A stretch of 64,000 nucleotides of DNA from Mesotaenium endlicherianum (Eukaryota > Streptophyta > Zygnematophyceae > Zygnematales > Mesotaeniaceae). A program made the position numbers and the translations under genes. Shown piece after piece: positions 42,032 through 55,296 of this stretch. A model generated the notes under the pieces. That model had not been told where the DNA came from, did not search any database, and worked only from the letters and a program-made list of their open reading frames with translations. The DNA lies in assembly GCA_009602735.1 (NCBI GenBank), contig WELA01002258.1, positions 100,302 through 164,301 of the forward strand. The letters run 5' to 3'. The number at the start of each line of letters is the position of its first letter. Positions within the stretch are counted from its first letter, which is position 1.

Positions 42032-43282
42032 TCGTGGCTGCTGCTGCTGCCAAGGCTTAAGCCAGGACCTCTACCTTTGGAAACTCACTTATTCGTGATT
42101 ACTCTTTAGTCTCTTCTTTTATGTTCCGGAGCTTGCTTAGCTTCAAACGGTGTGATGTTGATTGTGCCTGATAAAAGACAACTCCATGCAACAACCACGG
42201 ACTCTAGTGTTAGACAATGGACATGGAGGCTGGAGTGCGCAAATTACAAGTTGCCATTGTATTGAAAATCTTACCCAAGCAATTTTAATTTCCCTTGCGT
42301 CCTTCTTTCATGCTCGGGCAGCACGCTTTCCTCATGATCAGTCGTGAGGTTCAAGGCGGCTGTCAAGACACCCTATTAGTCAATCACTTGCATTTGACTT
42401 GTGAAAATTACTTGCGCCGGTTGTGTGGTATATTGCTCATAAGTTCACCAAAAAACACCATGAAATTTACTTCTTGTCATAAACATCCTTCATTAATTTT
42501 TGATCGCTTTTAAGTAAGTCAATTCATTTCACCTTTCAGTCGACCTCCACGAAATCGGCATAGACAAAAGCATCAGACTTAGACTATGAGTAGGTTGGTG
42601 ATGCATGTAGTTTAATATATATCATTTTTAGTTTGACTATGTCTTAGGCAATTGACGAATCAATTTGACAATTTTGATTTGCCCAGATCCTAGCAATGTG
42701 GTTAATTCTCAAGTAGGCAATGCCACTGTGTTGCTGTCAAACAGTAAACAAATTTCATGTACATAACTTTCAAGAAACCATCTCTCTTCCAAGAAGCTCC
42801 CACTTGTGTTCAAACCTCCTTCTTTTGAAAAACTTATGCATTCTATTTTACTTAGTACTTTATTTATTTGTTAAATAACACCAAACGCTCACATATAGCA
42901 CACTTGTATGACCTTCTCAAAGTACTCCTTGCAAATGAAGGTAATCTATGACTTTGCTTACCACTTGCAAAAATATTCAAGTGACTGGAAATCGACCAAG
43001 AAGACATCGGATTGCTTTGCATTGATAAGAGTGTGATCTACATGCATACGCTTGCTATAGTTTCTTATACTAATCACTTTAAATTAAGGGAGCTATGCAA
43101 AACGCAACTCATTGATTGATGTACCTATCCATATATATTCACCAATCATGGAAATCTACATAAAACTGGTGGGTAAAACCATGTCTAACAAAAAGGAAAA
43201 GCTCATAGCTGATGACCTGTACATGTGAAAAGACTACTAGAAGTTCGGACTGGACGCTACTGGGCAGCTGTACAAATAATCA
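42032..43282 (+). other. Interior of unit B up to E4
   Basis: It matches unit A (33400-33757 and 34640-35585). It includes the end part of the old LTR (to about 42530) and a diverged piece of the 411-bp LTR family near 42765-42890. No gene seen. Confidence 0.5.
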
Positions 43283-43903
43283 CTCTTACATAAGCAAGGT
43301 TAGAAGACAGTGCGTATCAATGGCTTCTTGCCTTGGATTCAGATCTCTCTCAGTAAGCTGTACAAGAGAGTTGGCCTCGTTTTTGAATGCCGAACTCGAG
43401 AGCAATGCCTAGCATATGTACATGGAATGAGTTTACTGTTCAACGGCCAGTGCGATGGCACCGCCTACCCGAGAGTTAACCACGTTGGTAGGACCTCGGT
43501 TAACCAAATCCACCGCCATCTCCCATCATCCCGAATTGCCATCCATCATAGGGATGTCATCTGGCCATTCATCTAGCCTATCACACTTAGATGCATATCG
43601 AGGCAGTTTGCTGCTACCGAGTACGGAAGTCAGCTGGCTGTCAAAGAATGTGTCAACAAGCTGACTTAAGTTGACTTCAGCCTGCTGCTTCCAGCTGAGT
43701 CATTAAACTGATATTATATATGAAATCCAGCAGACTGATCATTAACTAAAGTTCAGCAGGTTAAACTTATTTAACTATTATATTTTAATTAATTTTATAT
43801 CTAATAATATACTGATTCATTACAACCCCTCCAACTTCATTTGTTGTCGCCTCGACAACATTAAACTGCAGAAGTCTTAAATACTGACTGCCTCTTTAGC
43901 CTG

Positions 43904-45564
43904 TCACGTAGGGGGCCGTTCTGGGGCTCCAGGATCAGGAGACTGAGATCTGGACCTAGATCTGGACAGCCCTCTAGGTCTGTCAGTTGGCCTTTTAAAG
44001 AACCCCGTTTGCTCTACAGTTGGACCTCGAGGAGAACAAAGGATGGTAGCCTGCTCTTCACCCACTTGGATGTTGATCCCCACATAGACAGGCATTCCAG
44101 TAGGATGCTGAAATACATTGGCAAGAGGTACATGTCCCTGAGCGAAGGGGGAGGCCGGCATACCTCTGACCCACCCGCGTGTCCCTCTTCTGGCACCCCT
44201 GTCCCCTGGGGATTTTTGTCTGTGTCTGCTGCCAAGTACAGCAGGTGGGCTGGGGGAGCGAATGCGGGGTCCAGTTGCCTCCATGACCGGGATCACGTTC
44301 CATATACCTGATCTAGGTTCCTTAGGAAGTGCCCCTGCCTGCTCCTGGGTCTCCTGAGTACCAGCTCCTGATGCTTCTCCTCTGCCTTGTTCTTCTTCCT
44401 CCTCCTCCTCATCCTCCTCCTTCAAAAGAGTTGCAGTCTCGTCCACTAAGTCGTCCTGCTCCTTGGTAGACATGGAGTAGTCTACTGACCTCCCTTTCTT
44501 AGGGCGCGCTGGAGGTTGCTTGGCCTTTAGCCTGCTGATATCTATTCGGCCTGCATTCTTCGCCCATTTGACGAAGGCATGCTTTCCCTTAGAGAAGCAG
44601 TCTCTCCCCCTCCTCCTGTGCTCTTTGGTCTCTGCATTCATATTGCTCAGGCAGCCATTCAGCCTGGGGTCCCAAGGGGCAATGTGAGGTGGTAGGATGA
44701 GGTAGCCGTCTAGGCCATAGTGGAAATCGTCTGGTTGGGCTCGGTCACACTCCTGCTTTTTGTTTGTGACGGTCATCCACCTCAAGTCTGTTGGCTGCTG
44801 GTAGTACTGGGGTCCATGCTCAGCCTTTCTCAGACATGGGAACCAGTGGGGAGACAACATCTGCTGTCCTGCTTCCTTGGCCAAGTACTCCCAGCTCCTT
44901 CTCTCAACTTCGTTGTAAGCTGGCAATAATGTGAGGTAAAATACCGTATCCTTAAAGCTATCGGGCCGCATGCTCACCATCTTGATGAGTCTCTGATCTC
45001 CCACTATTCCCGGTATTGGGACTGGCTTGTTCTCTGAATCATCAGCAAGGTACCGAGCCTGCTCTGCTGTATAGCCCACCATCTTGGCATAATCCTCGTA
45101 GAGGACCACACCAGTGTGTGTCTCAATGTACCTATCCAGTGCTGCAGCTCCTTCCCTCTGTAGCAGTGTTGTCTGTTCTCGCTTGTTGATCTCCTGGGCT
45201 GCCAGCAATGCTTCCTTCAGGTTATCAAAGTTTTGGCCACCCACCACAGTTTACCTGTAAGTGGCCAAGCTCTTCTGCCTGTCCGCTACAGCCTTTTTCC
45301 TTCTCTCCTCCTCTGCCGCTGCCGCTTCGTCTTGTTGTTTCTTCTGTCTCTCCTCCTCAGCCTTCCTGAGGTTTTTCGCTTCCTGATCTTTCTTCCTTTG
45401 TGCTTCTTCTGCCGCCTCTTGTTGTTTGCGGACCCTTTCTTGTTCTCTCTTGGTGAGGGACGTCGCCGCCAGCTCCTTGTAGTATTGCTCCATTGTCCTC
45501 CTGGCCTCTTCGGCCTTGCGCTTTCTGTCCTCCTTTTGTGTGGTGGGAGCCATTCTGCACATAC
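43904..45564 (-). CDS. E4 copy of the third ORF (fossil part)
   Basis: It keeps the coiled-coil start (MAPTTQKEDRKRKAEEARRT), the globular middle (HTGVVLYEDYAKMVGYTAEQ, DFHYGLDGYLILPPHIAPWD), the acidic run and the SR-rich tail (LSRSRSRSQSPDPGAPE). The branch-like TACTAAC and TGCAG acceptor upstream are also kept, as is the internal polypurine tract near 45890. It supports the view that this ORF is a regular part of the family. Confidence 0.75.
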
Positions 45565-46603
45565 AACTAGGGCACAAGTTAGTAGGATATCGACCTTTGT
45601 CATAGGAGTTGTAGGAAGGGAGTAAGTTCGTATTAGTATGGTATGTTCGTTCCTGTTTACCTCACAGGGTGATTGCTAGGAGTTGACGTAGTTGTGGTGC
45701 GCTAGACATAGACGTATGAATGTGTTTTCAGGTGTGTTATGTGATGTATTGCTGTGCGAGGCCCCTGTTTCCTTCAGCCAAAGGTGCTTTATGTGGGTCA
45801 GGCTGTCCCCTCTGTCACTATGCTCACACTTAGGATTCACATAACCGTCCCTTTCTCGCTCTCGCACACTAACTGTCATATACTTTCCCCTCCAACTTAA
45901 ATGGAGACAGGACCTCCTGTCACCTGCCCTTGTCAACTGAAATGTCTGTTAGGGAGGTGCTTCAGCCGCCCGAAGGTGGAATCGTTTCAACGCCCCTTTG
46001 GCATTAGTCAGATGGTCTTTAAATTCCCAAGTGTCCCCAGAGGCATCGTAACCCTTCCATCGAATGAGGTACTTCATGACATATTTAGACGATCGACGAA
46101 CCAAAGACGATCGACCCAGACAGGGCCAAGCTTTTTCTTGACCACACCAGGGAGGTACAGGTGCTGAGAATGCAGTTTGACTATATCGCCCTTAGAAAAT
46201 GTCAGCTCCCAACGGTGTTGATTGGCGTATTTTTGTTGGTTTTCTTGGGCTTTGTGCAGGGAATGTTGGACTTCTGACAGGGTGTCAGCAAACTCCTGAG
46301 TTAACTGGAGGGAAACGGGATTGTCAATCCCTTCAAAGTGAGTTAAAGACTCCCCTAGCACATCTAAAGGAGACTTAGGGACTCTACCCAGGCTGAGTTC
46401 AAAAGGAGTCTTGCCCGTTGATGCGTGCACCGCACTGTTGACCGCAAACTGAATTTGAGGCAACAAGTCATCCCAATTATCTTGTTTTTGGTTGATATAT
46501 GCTCTCAGCACCTCTTGCAGAACTCGGTTAGTTCTTTCAGTCTACCCATCATTCTGAGGGTGGTTAGCTGTGCTGAGCAGTTTTTTGACTCCCATTAACT
46601 CCA

Positions 46604-47977
46604 TGTCATGATTTATTGAGTCGAGGTTGCCGCACGAACCCGAGCTACAAGCGTGTGAGCGATCAACCTCGAACGGGCACTTGCCTCTTTGCATTTGTGT
46701 GATTTAGTTTATTAAGTTGCTATGCTCGCATGCCTAGGGGATAGATGCCACGTGACAAGTCAACACTTGTCACGTGCGCCAGACCTACTAGACGCACCAG
46801 AGGCACGGGTCGAATACCCGTCCAAAACTGGACGGTGGCACTTGACTTGTTTTCATAGCCACTACAGGCCGCAGGGACCCAAGCGACAGCCCGAAGCAAA
46901 GGCGACAAGGGTCGAGGGGGGCCACGTGGAGCCACCGGAAGGTGGCGGGCTTCTGCGCTTGGCCCAGGCGCACCCGGCAGCCAGCCCGAGCACTTAATTG
47001 TGCTCGGCGCCAAGCGACGGGAGCCACCAAGGCCACGTGGCGCCACCGGAAGGTGGCGGGCACCTTCAAGTGGCCCAGGGGCACTTAAATGCCCGTCACT
47101 CGGGCCCAGGCACTCTTAAGTGCCCGACACCCAAGTGGCGAGGCCACCAAGGGCACCCAGGGCCACCGACCGACAGCTGCAGCCCGTCGATTGGCCCATG
47201 CGCATTCGACCAAGATGTGCTCAGCCGACAGGAACCGTCACAGCCTGCAGGAGTACCACAGCTTAGCGGGAAACCGTCCGATTGCACAAACATAAGTGTG
47301 CAAGCTTGTCTTACAAGCTTAGCATGTGCTAAAGTGAGCTTGACCTATCACAAGCATTTAGCATATTCTAGCATCTCGTTTTTGATTGGATTGAATAGTA
47401 ACTAGCCTATTGGAGCGCTAGCACAATAGGTATATATGTGTGTATGCAAAGGTAGATCTAAGATAAAGACTACATGCATTGCATCCGCGCCTAACCCGCC
47501 AGGTTTCCAGGAGTAAAAGTACTAGAGATGTCCCTAGAAGAGACATCTTTTAGAAGTCCATTATGCCAGGTGTAAGTAACAGAGATTATCAGTAAAGCTT
47601 ACACTTTTATCTCTTGTGTTTTCAGGACCACTTAGTGACTCTCTTGTGAAGAGCAAGCCCTCCAGGCTTCCAGTCACTTGAAGAACTTCACAAGTGGTGA
47701 GCAAAGTCACAGCTTAAGCCCTTGCCATAGGACTACTCTGAAGATCATGATGTGCTTCCAGTGATCTTTTGGGCCATACTTCATTAGTTGTTTTCCTACC
47801 AGATTACAGTCTTGAGGTGCTCACTCTGGATAGTACACTTCCCTTAATTATAACATTTGACGCTTGACTCCCTTTTATAAAGCCCCCTGTATTGTAAACT
47901 TCATTGCAGCAAAGCCTGCTTGCTTATTATGCATTGCTTGTGTCGATAGTACGCACCCGACCTCCAAGCGCACGACA
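46604..47977 (+). mobile_element. Short E1-related element (solo LTR or deletion derivative) inside E4
   Basis: 1374 bp, TGTCATGATTTATTGAGTCG to CGCACGACA, with the 4-bp duplication TCCA on both sides (46600-46603, 47978-47981), confirmed by the uninterrupted sequence in E3 near 23395. The left 26 bp resemble E1; 47505-47846 is 97% identical to the E1 leader; 47845-47977 matches the E1 3' block. No coding region. The middle (46740-47300) is GC-rich with many short palindromic repeats such as GGCACTTAAATGCCC and CACGTGACAAGTC. Everything that in E1 lies between leader and polypurine tract is absent. Confidence 0.8.
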
Positions 47978-50900
47978 TCCATTAAAACTCTCCAGAACTT
48001 AGAGGTAAATTTTGAGTCTCTGTCTGAGATGATATTAGAAGGGAGCCCATGTTGGCATACTACATGGTTGTAGAACTGTCTCGCTGTTTCGAGTGCAGTT
48101 ACTTTGACAGTTGTGGGGATAAAAATGACCATTTTTGTTAGTTTATCCACGACTACCAGTATGGAATCATGCCCATTGGCGGTTCTTGGTAGTGTGACCA
48201 CCCAGTCCATGGATATAGTTTCCCAGCGTCCAGCTGGGATGGGAAGTGGTTGCAAGAGACCTCTCGGTGGTGTGTGCCTAGACTTATTTCTTTGACACTG
48301 ATCACGGGATTTCATATATTTCAAGACCTCCCGGGGCAACCCCTCCCAATGATAATGTTTTGCCAGTTTGCCAACAGTTTTGGCCTGCCCCAAATGCCCA
48401 CCCAGTAAACTGTCACGCGCTTGACTCAGTAAGAGAGACCTTATTTCCAAATAATTAGGAAGGACCAGCTTCAGCCTGCCTAAAGTGGTTTCAGTCACCC
48501 AGACCCCTCCCTTAAGCCGGTACCCGAGTGCAGTAGCACAACACACACCAGTAGTGGGGCTGGGCTCAAATGTTGGGTCCGAAAGGTAGGCTTTTCTAAG
48601 TTGTTCAAGGAAGGACTTTTTCACCTTTAGTGAAGTGAGTGTACACAAGACTTTATCTACAGCATGCTGACTAAAGTTCCTTTCTTGCAAGTCAAGTCTT
48701 CTAGAGAGTGCATCAGCAGGATTCAACTTCCCTGGTTTGTAGTCGATCTGGACTTGGAACTGCTCCAGCACCTGGCTCCAGCGGTTCTCCCTCCTCGACA
48801 GCTTGGACTTCTTCTGAAAGTGAGTCAGAGCTAGATGATCTGTAATCACCTTGAAAACTTTACCATGTAAGTATGCTCTCCACTCTTTGAGCACATGAAT
48901 GATAGCTAGTAGCTCTTTATCATGCACTGAGTAATTAATCTCAGCTGGATTAAATTTCATAGACTCGTACACCATTGGGTGCCACTCCCGCCGTACCTTA
49001 CCATCCTTTGTGGTTTTGTCAGCAGGCTGCAACAAAATAGCACCCATGGCAAAGTCAGAGGCATCAGTGACCACCTGCACTGGTTTGCTGGGGTCATACA
49101 CGGCTTGTACTGGGGCAGAACAAAGGGCATCTTTAAGGGTCTGGAAGGCAGCCTGCTGCTCTTCCCCCCACACATACTCGATGTCTTTCTTAGTAAGGTC
49201 AGTCAGTTTACTGGCCTTTGTGGAATAATTCTCAATAAATCTCCTATAGTAGTTAGCCAACCCGAGGAAGGATCTAACTTCAGAGACAGACTGTAGTACT
49301 GGCCAGTCCCTTATGGTCTGGACTTTCTTAAAATCCACACTGATGCCTTCTTTACTGACAACGTGGGCTAAGAATTCAATACTTTCCTTAAAGAAATCAC
49401 ACTTGCTTATTATAGCATATAACTGATTTTTTCTCAAAATCTCCATGACTGTCTTTAAGTGTTTAGCGTGTTGAGCTTCATCTCTAGAGAAAATTAAAAT
49501 ATCATCCAGGAAAACTTGCACAAATTTATCCAAATACGGCCTGAAAATGTCATTCGTAGCACCCATGATGGTCGCAGGAGCATTAGTCAGTCCAAATGGC
49601 ATCACGTTGAACTCATAGTGTCCATAACGTGTGCGGAAGGCAGGCATGTGTTCATCCCCCTCAGCAATTCTAATTTGATGATAACCACTCTTGAGATCTA
49701 TTTTACTTTAACACCCTAGCACCCGATAGGGTATCAAGCAAGTCCTTGATTCTTGGTAAAGCATACTTGTTCTTTACTGTAATCTTGTTCAGGGCTCTGT
49801 AATCCACACACATCCGCATACTGCCATCCTTTTTTTAAACAAATAGGATGGGTGCGCCGTAAGGTGATTTACTGGGGGAAATATAACCATTTTCCTCAAG
49901 CTCTGCAATCTGTGTTTTCAACTCCTCGCTCTCCACATAAGACAAGCCGTAAGTGCGTTGCCATGGTGGCTAACTCCCAGGTAATAAATCAATCCTATGA
50001 TCTACTTCCCTCTTAGGTGGTAGTCTCGGAGGCATATTAAAAACTTCCGTGTACTGAGCAACAATCTTTGCAGCAGTAGGGTGCTCCGGAGGGCTTACCT
50101 TTTTCTCAACCACTTCTTCAGGTTGAGGAGGTACCTCTCTTAGCAGCAGACAGAACATTCTGTCTTCCTTCTGGTTCCAGCTTTTGACGAACTCCATTGC
50201 ATTCAGCAACTTGCATCCTTCTGGAAGCCTCTTCTTTTCCTTCATTTGCCATCCACACAGGACAAGAGGAAGAGCACTGGTGGGTGCCAAGTCAGTCTGC
50301 CCATCACTGGCTCCTCTCACTTTAACTGTACCTCTGCTCCAACACACTTCAGCTTGATGTCTATTAAGCCAGGACCTGCCTAGCACGAGATCATAAAAGC
50401 CAGTGTTGAGTACCTCAAATGTAAGCGTTTCAGTTAGAACTGCAATGCCAGAACCTAACTGGACCTCAATAGGCTTGGTTATAACTCCTCCCGGAATACT
50501 TGAGGCATCTCCAAGGAATATTTTTCTATTTGCTTGGGTGACAGTAGGCAGCCTTAGCCGCTTAACTAAGTCCTTATGGATAAAAGTATGTGACGCCCCT
50601 CCGTCAACAAATGCCCTCACCTTCCTACCTGCAATCATGCAATGCAGTAGGATAGGGGGGACTGTCTTTTCCTGACTTTCGCATTGTTCTCCTGACGTAG
50701 CGAAGAAATGTTGGACATCAGGTGGAACAAGAGCATCCAGAGTGTGCACTCTCTGGATGTCTATATTGCTGATGGTCTCCTTTATCTGGTTGTCAGGCAT
50801 GCATAGTGAATCCAGTTCAGCAGGACCCATAATACCTGCTACGAGGGCAGCTAGTGACGACTCACTATCTCTAGCATCCTCACAGTCAATAGACTGGATT

Positions 50901-51232
50901 ACTGACTGTTGCTGTCTTCTAAAGGCTGGTCTTTTCTATCGACCTTCGGAAGATGTTTGACTGGACACTGTTCTCTGTAGTGGCCCAATTGCTGACAATG
51001 GTAGCAAATGGATTTTGATGAGGCTGGTCTCGGCTTAGTCCTACCGCCACCTCTTCCATGGCCACCTCGAGAGTAACCACCTCTCCCCCTAGATTGCATA
51101 GCATTATACTCATACTCGTACTCATCACCCTGATCATCCTCAGCCTGGTCTCCTCCAATTGCATTGTAGGAACCGTGGGGCTTTTTTACAATCTTAGACA
51201 CCAAAGCTTTACTCTGGCGCTTGTGATTGAAC

Positions 51233-52174
51233 TGTAACGATTTGAGCTTTTTAGGCGTATCTGGGACTTTTTCCCAATCACCTAAAATACGTTATACTAT
51301 TTATCATAAGTTAATTGATAAAGAATTGCATCACATTGAATTATTCGCCACACACGTGTGCGATGAATTCCCGGTCGATTGGCGAAACGACCGAGATCCT
51401 ATTGCAAAAAGCGTCGTAACGTAATTCGACTAGTTCGCAAAAGTACGACATAATTATTCATAAAGCTACTTTGAATAATTATGAGATGATAATTTAATTA
51501 ATCATTGTTTGATTAAGTTATGTTGACTGTCATTATTACGAATAATGGACAATCACAGGTTTCGGATTACGACTAGTCGTAATACGAAGAAACTAATACG
51601 AACAAACAGTCGTAATCATTAATACGAACAAACAGTCGTAAAGTCAAGCGAAACGAAATATGCGAAGTCGCTCTGCATCCGAGCGACTATCGTTTGAAAC
51701 GTTCACACCTAACCGATTGGCCAAAGTAGCTTTTTAAACTACCGGTTCATGACCAAAGCATGTGTACGCGACTCCGTGATCAATCGCGACTTTTTCGGAA
51801 AGTCGCGAGAACGCGAAAACGCCCGTTTGGCGCGAAACGATTTTTCGGAACCCGTCGAAAAGTCTCCAAACGGCCAACTGCGCGTTTCGAGCATTCGGCC
51901 GAATGGTACACGTCCCTTCGACCGTTTTCGTTGAACATGAACCAGTGCCCTAGGTGGTGACTCGAAGCACTCCAGTGCCTCATGTTGTGCAGGTATTTAT
52001 ACCTGCAGAGTCATTGTGAGTGCAACTCTCACAAGCACACATTCTACGTTAGTTTTCACTTTCGCTCTTTCGAGTATTCGTCAATTTCCACAAGTATACA
52101 GGATTTCCTTCCACTTGAATTAAATATTCCTTGAATACCGAGGAAAGATCCTCTCGAAAAGCAGAAACGTCACA
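51233..52174. mobile_element. 942-bp solo LTR of a different family inside E4
   Basis: TGTAACGATTTGAGC to GAAACGTCACA, flanked by the 5-bp duplication TGAAC (51228-51232, 52175-52179); E3 shows the empty site near 26650. The ends form a short inverted repeat (TGTAACG/CGTCACA). It is rich in CGA/TCG words, with a TATTTATA box near 51994. No coding region of note. Confidence 0.85.
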
Positions 52175-53384
52175 TGAACTGCTGCTGATCCCAAGCATCA
52201 GCATCCTGGATCAAGTCAGCGAGTTTCTCATACTTCTTCTCAGCAAAATGACCAGAGACTTTGGATTTCAAGCCATACCTGAAGTATGCTATCCTATACC
52301 GTTCTGGCAAGTCTAACAGCTTCATCATGTTGTCTTGGAACTTTTGAGCAAACTCAGCATCTGAAGTGGTCTGCTTCAGTGTCAGGGAGATCATTGCATA
52401 GATAGCTTTCTCCTGCTAGTTGATGACATCAAACTTCTCATGCAACTTCTCCACAAACTCTACCCACGTAGGGTCACCGAGTTGCTGAGTTTTACGCTCT
52501 CTTTTCTAGTATAACCACCAGTCTGCGGCACTGCCTTTCAGTAGCGCACCGGTGTGCCTGACCTTCTCGTAATCTTGCAGTTCTGGGTAGTTCTCCAGCC
52601 ACTGCTCAACATCCGCGAGAAACTTGATCAGGTAATATTTTCTGTTTCCCTCAGAATCATAGTCCTGGGGAGGTTTTGGCTTGGGCTTACCTGGCCCTCT
52701 GCCACCACCACCAGTGGTTTGAGACCCCAGTTGGTCTCTGTCTCGCAGTAGAGACATTCTGATTCGTTTGTCCTCCTGTTGGGTCTGATACATGGTCGCC
52801 ATTTGCGACTGCATTTGAACGAACAATGCTCCCAAGTCTACACTCTGGGGTAGTAGTCTAGCAAATGCAGCAGCAGCATTGGCATCTACTCGATGAGTAG
52901 TGTCCTCAACAGTCCCTCTCGCTCCTGCAACAGCAATTCCTGCCGCATTCAGCCGGTCACGTATTTGACCTAGGGGTACATTGAGTTGTACAGCAGGAGG
53001 TGGGTTCAGAACATTGGCCCTGGATGCCATAAGTTCCTCAACCGTACGCTCGTCAGCGGGCTGTCCTTCCCTCCTTTTTGTATCCTCAGCAGCCTTTGCT
53101 AATTGTTCAGCTTCTAATCTGGCTCTCTCCTCCTCAGCTTGCTGTGCTGCGACTGCGGCAATAGCAGCTGCCTCATCTGCAGCCTCTCTAGCTGCAGTAT
53201 CTGCCACTGCTTCAGAATAGGTACGGGTTCCCGCTACATGGCTTTCCGCGTGGTTTTCCACATTCTCGTTATCCTGGTTCTCCATGTCTCGGGAGTTGCT
53301 AGTTTGAGACTTTGTCCTTACCATACAAAGAAGACTGTGATAACTGCTCCGATACCACTGAAATGAATCGACTTACTAAATAGG

Positions 53385-53385
53385 N
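53385..53385. other. Single undetermined base, likely a contig join
   Basis: The N is flanked on both sides by TAAATAGG (ACTAAATAGG-N-TAAATAGGCG), whereas the homologous LTR start in E3 has this word once. That is the pattern left when two contigs with a short overlap are joined by a one-base gap. Confidence 0.7.
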
Positions 53386-53770
53386 TAAATAGGCGATTAA
53401 CAATTAATATAGATCTTTATATCAGCAAGTAATCTTTATGGTAATTTTCGTTAACTGGTTAAACGGCAAAGGACAACACACTAGCAGTGAATAATAGGGA
53501 TGTCATCTGACCATTCATCGAGCATACCATACTTAGATGCATATCGAGGCAGTTTGCTGCTACCGAGTACGGAAGTCAGCTGGCTGTCAAAGAATGTGTC
53601 AACTAGCTGACTTAAGTTGACTTCAGCCTGCTGCTTCCGGCTGAGTCATTAAACTGATATTATGTATGATTTCTAGCAGATTGATTATTTACTAAAGTTC
53701 AGCAGGCTGAACTTAATTAACTATTATATTTAAATGAATATTAAATCTACTAATATACAGATTCATTACA

Positions 53771-54477
53771 GAAGGTGGACTTTATATTTTTCTAGCATTT
53801 TGTATGTATAGAGTGAGATTTTAGAAGAATTTTAATTTTTGTTTCAAGTCGTTTGGATAAGGATTGAGAAAGTTATAGGTTTGGAAATTTTCAGTGAGTT
53901 TTAAATGTCACATATTGAATTTAGTGACAAGGACAGATCTAGTGACGAAAATTTCGGTTGGAGTCCAAGAAGTAGGACAATGAATCATGAGGATTCCAGA
54001 AAACTATGTACGATTACGTAGAGTGCCAAAGTGATCGTAAAAACTCTAGAAGCTTCGTGAGGAGTTTGTGGATTGTGTAGTAGAATATTCTAGTGTGATT
54101 GTGTGCCTGTGAGTGTGCTAGCGTGTCCAACTAGGCAAGGTCACCTACATGGAAGAAGCCATAGGAGAAGGTTCTGGAGGTACTTTGCTAGAGAGGACAC
54201 TTAGAGTTAAAGCATAAATGGGAAGCACAAAGAAGTAGAGGGAGTCTAGTCTAGTCTAGTCTAACCTTCTTATCTTGTACACGACTTTTCTTAATAAAGT
54301 GAGTTCTTTTCCACTCCTCTCTCATGAAGCTCTCTTACTCTTACAAGGGTGGCACACCACCAGGCCACTCCACCTTGTGTATGCAACTAGGAAAGGTCCT
54401 CGTGCATGCTTCCACTCGCGGGTGAGGGTGCTTGAGTGTGTGTGGGCGCACTCTTCGCACCTTTCTCCCCTTTCAAC
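53771..54477. other. Unmatched DNA between E4 and the unit B interior
   Basis: About 700 bp with a short (TAGTC)n tract at 54244-54263 and a TTAATAAAG signal-like word near 54291. It has no clear counterpart in unit A. It may be the remnant of another insertion. No gene recognised. Confidence 0.4.
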
Positions 54478-55296
54478 AGAGGATGGAGAAGTAGGAATCG
54501 TGAGGAACCCGGTAGGACAAAGCGTGTCGGTAGGACTTTTGGCTCGCAAAAACAAACACTATTCCAAACACTTGGAGGAGGGCTTCATAAACTCTAGTTG
54601 GATCCTCGAAAAAGTCGACATGCGAATAGATAAAGTTCTACCTAATTCGGGAATCCATGCAGTATAACGACTCAGCCGAGAGCAGCAGTCTAGTATTGGT
54701 CAGCTATTGGTTGAAGTCTACTATTAATCAGCTTGCTGACACATTCTTTGATAGTCAGCTGACTGTCGTACTCGGTATTAATGAATTGCCTAGTTATGCA
54801 TTTAGTGATATGCTAGATGAGTGGCCAGATGACACCCTTGGGGTGGATGGCGATGCGGAATGATGGCAGATGGCTGTGGATTTTCTTGACCGAGGTCCTA
54901 CCGACGTGGTTAACTCCCGGGTAGGCGATGCCATCGCACTTGACGTTGAACAGTAAACTCATTTCATGTACATAGGTTAGGTCATGCTCTTGAGTTCGGC
55001 ATTTGGAAACAAGGCCAACTCTCTTGTACCGCTTACTGGGACTTGGGAGAGATCCGAATCCAAGGCAAAAAGCCATTGATACGACTGTCTTCTAACCTTG
55101 CTTATGTGGGAATTTGCTGATTGCACGATTGATGCTCGTTTACTTGCATTTGACTGGTGAGTATTGTAAAGCTAGCTGTGGAGTCTTTTGCTGATTTCTA
55201 AGTAAGCAGGACATACCATAAAGATTACTTGTTGATATAAATTTTAAAGGTCTTTAATTTATTGTTAATCGCCTATTGATAAGTCGATTCATTTCA
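54478..55296 (+). mobile_element. Old solo LTR of the chromovirus group in unit B
   Basis: Counterpart of 35762-36569 in unit A, ending GTCGATTCATTTCA. It has the same extra 200 bp, so both derive from one insertion before unit duplication. Confidence 0.65.

Larger units (their letters stand above)
43283..53770 (-). mobile_element. E4: second chromovirus copy, broken, with two nested insertions
   Basis: Same family and layout as E3 on the minus strand: 5' LTR (53359-53770, shortened), primer-binding site, gag (about 50.9-53.3 kb), pol with protease, RT, RNase H and integrase (about 46.0-50.8 kb), third ORF (about 43.9-45.6 kb), polypurine tract, 3' LTR (43283-43824, shortened). Protein identity to E3 is roughly 93-97% by eye. 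It is broken, with roughly six to ten breaks, besides the insertions at 46604-47977 and 51233-52174. Its integrase-chromodomain end is reduced compared with E3. Confidence 0.88.
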
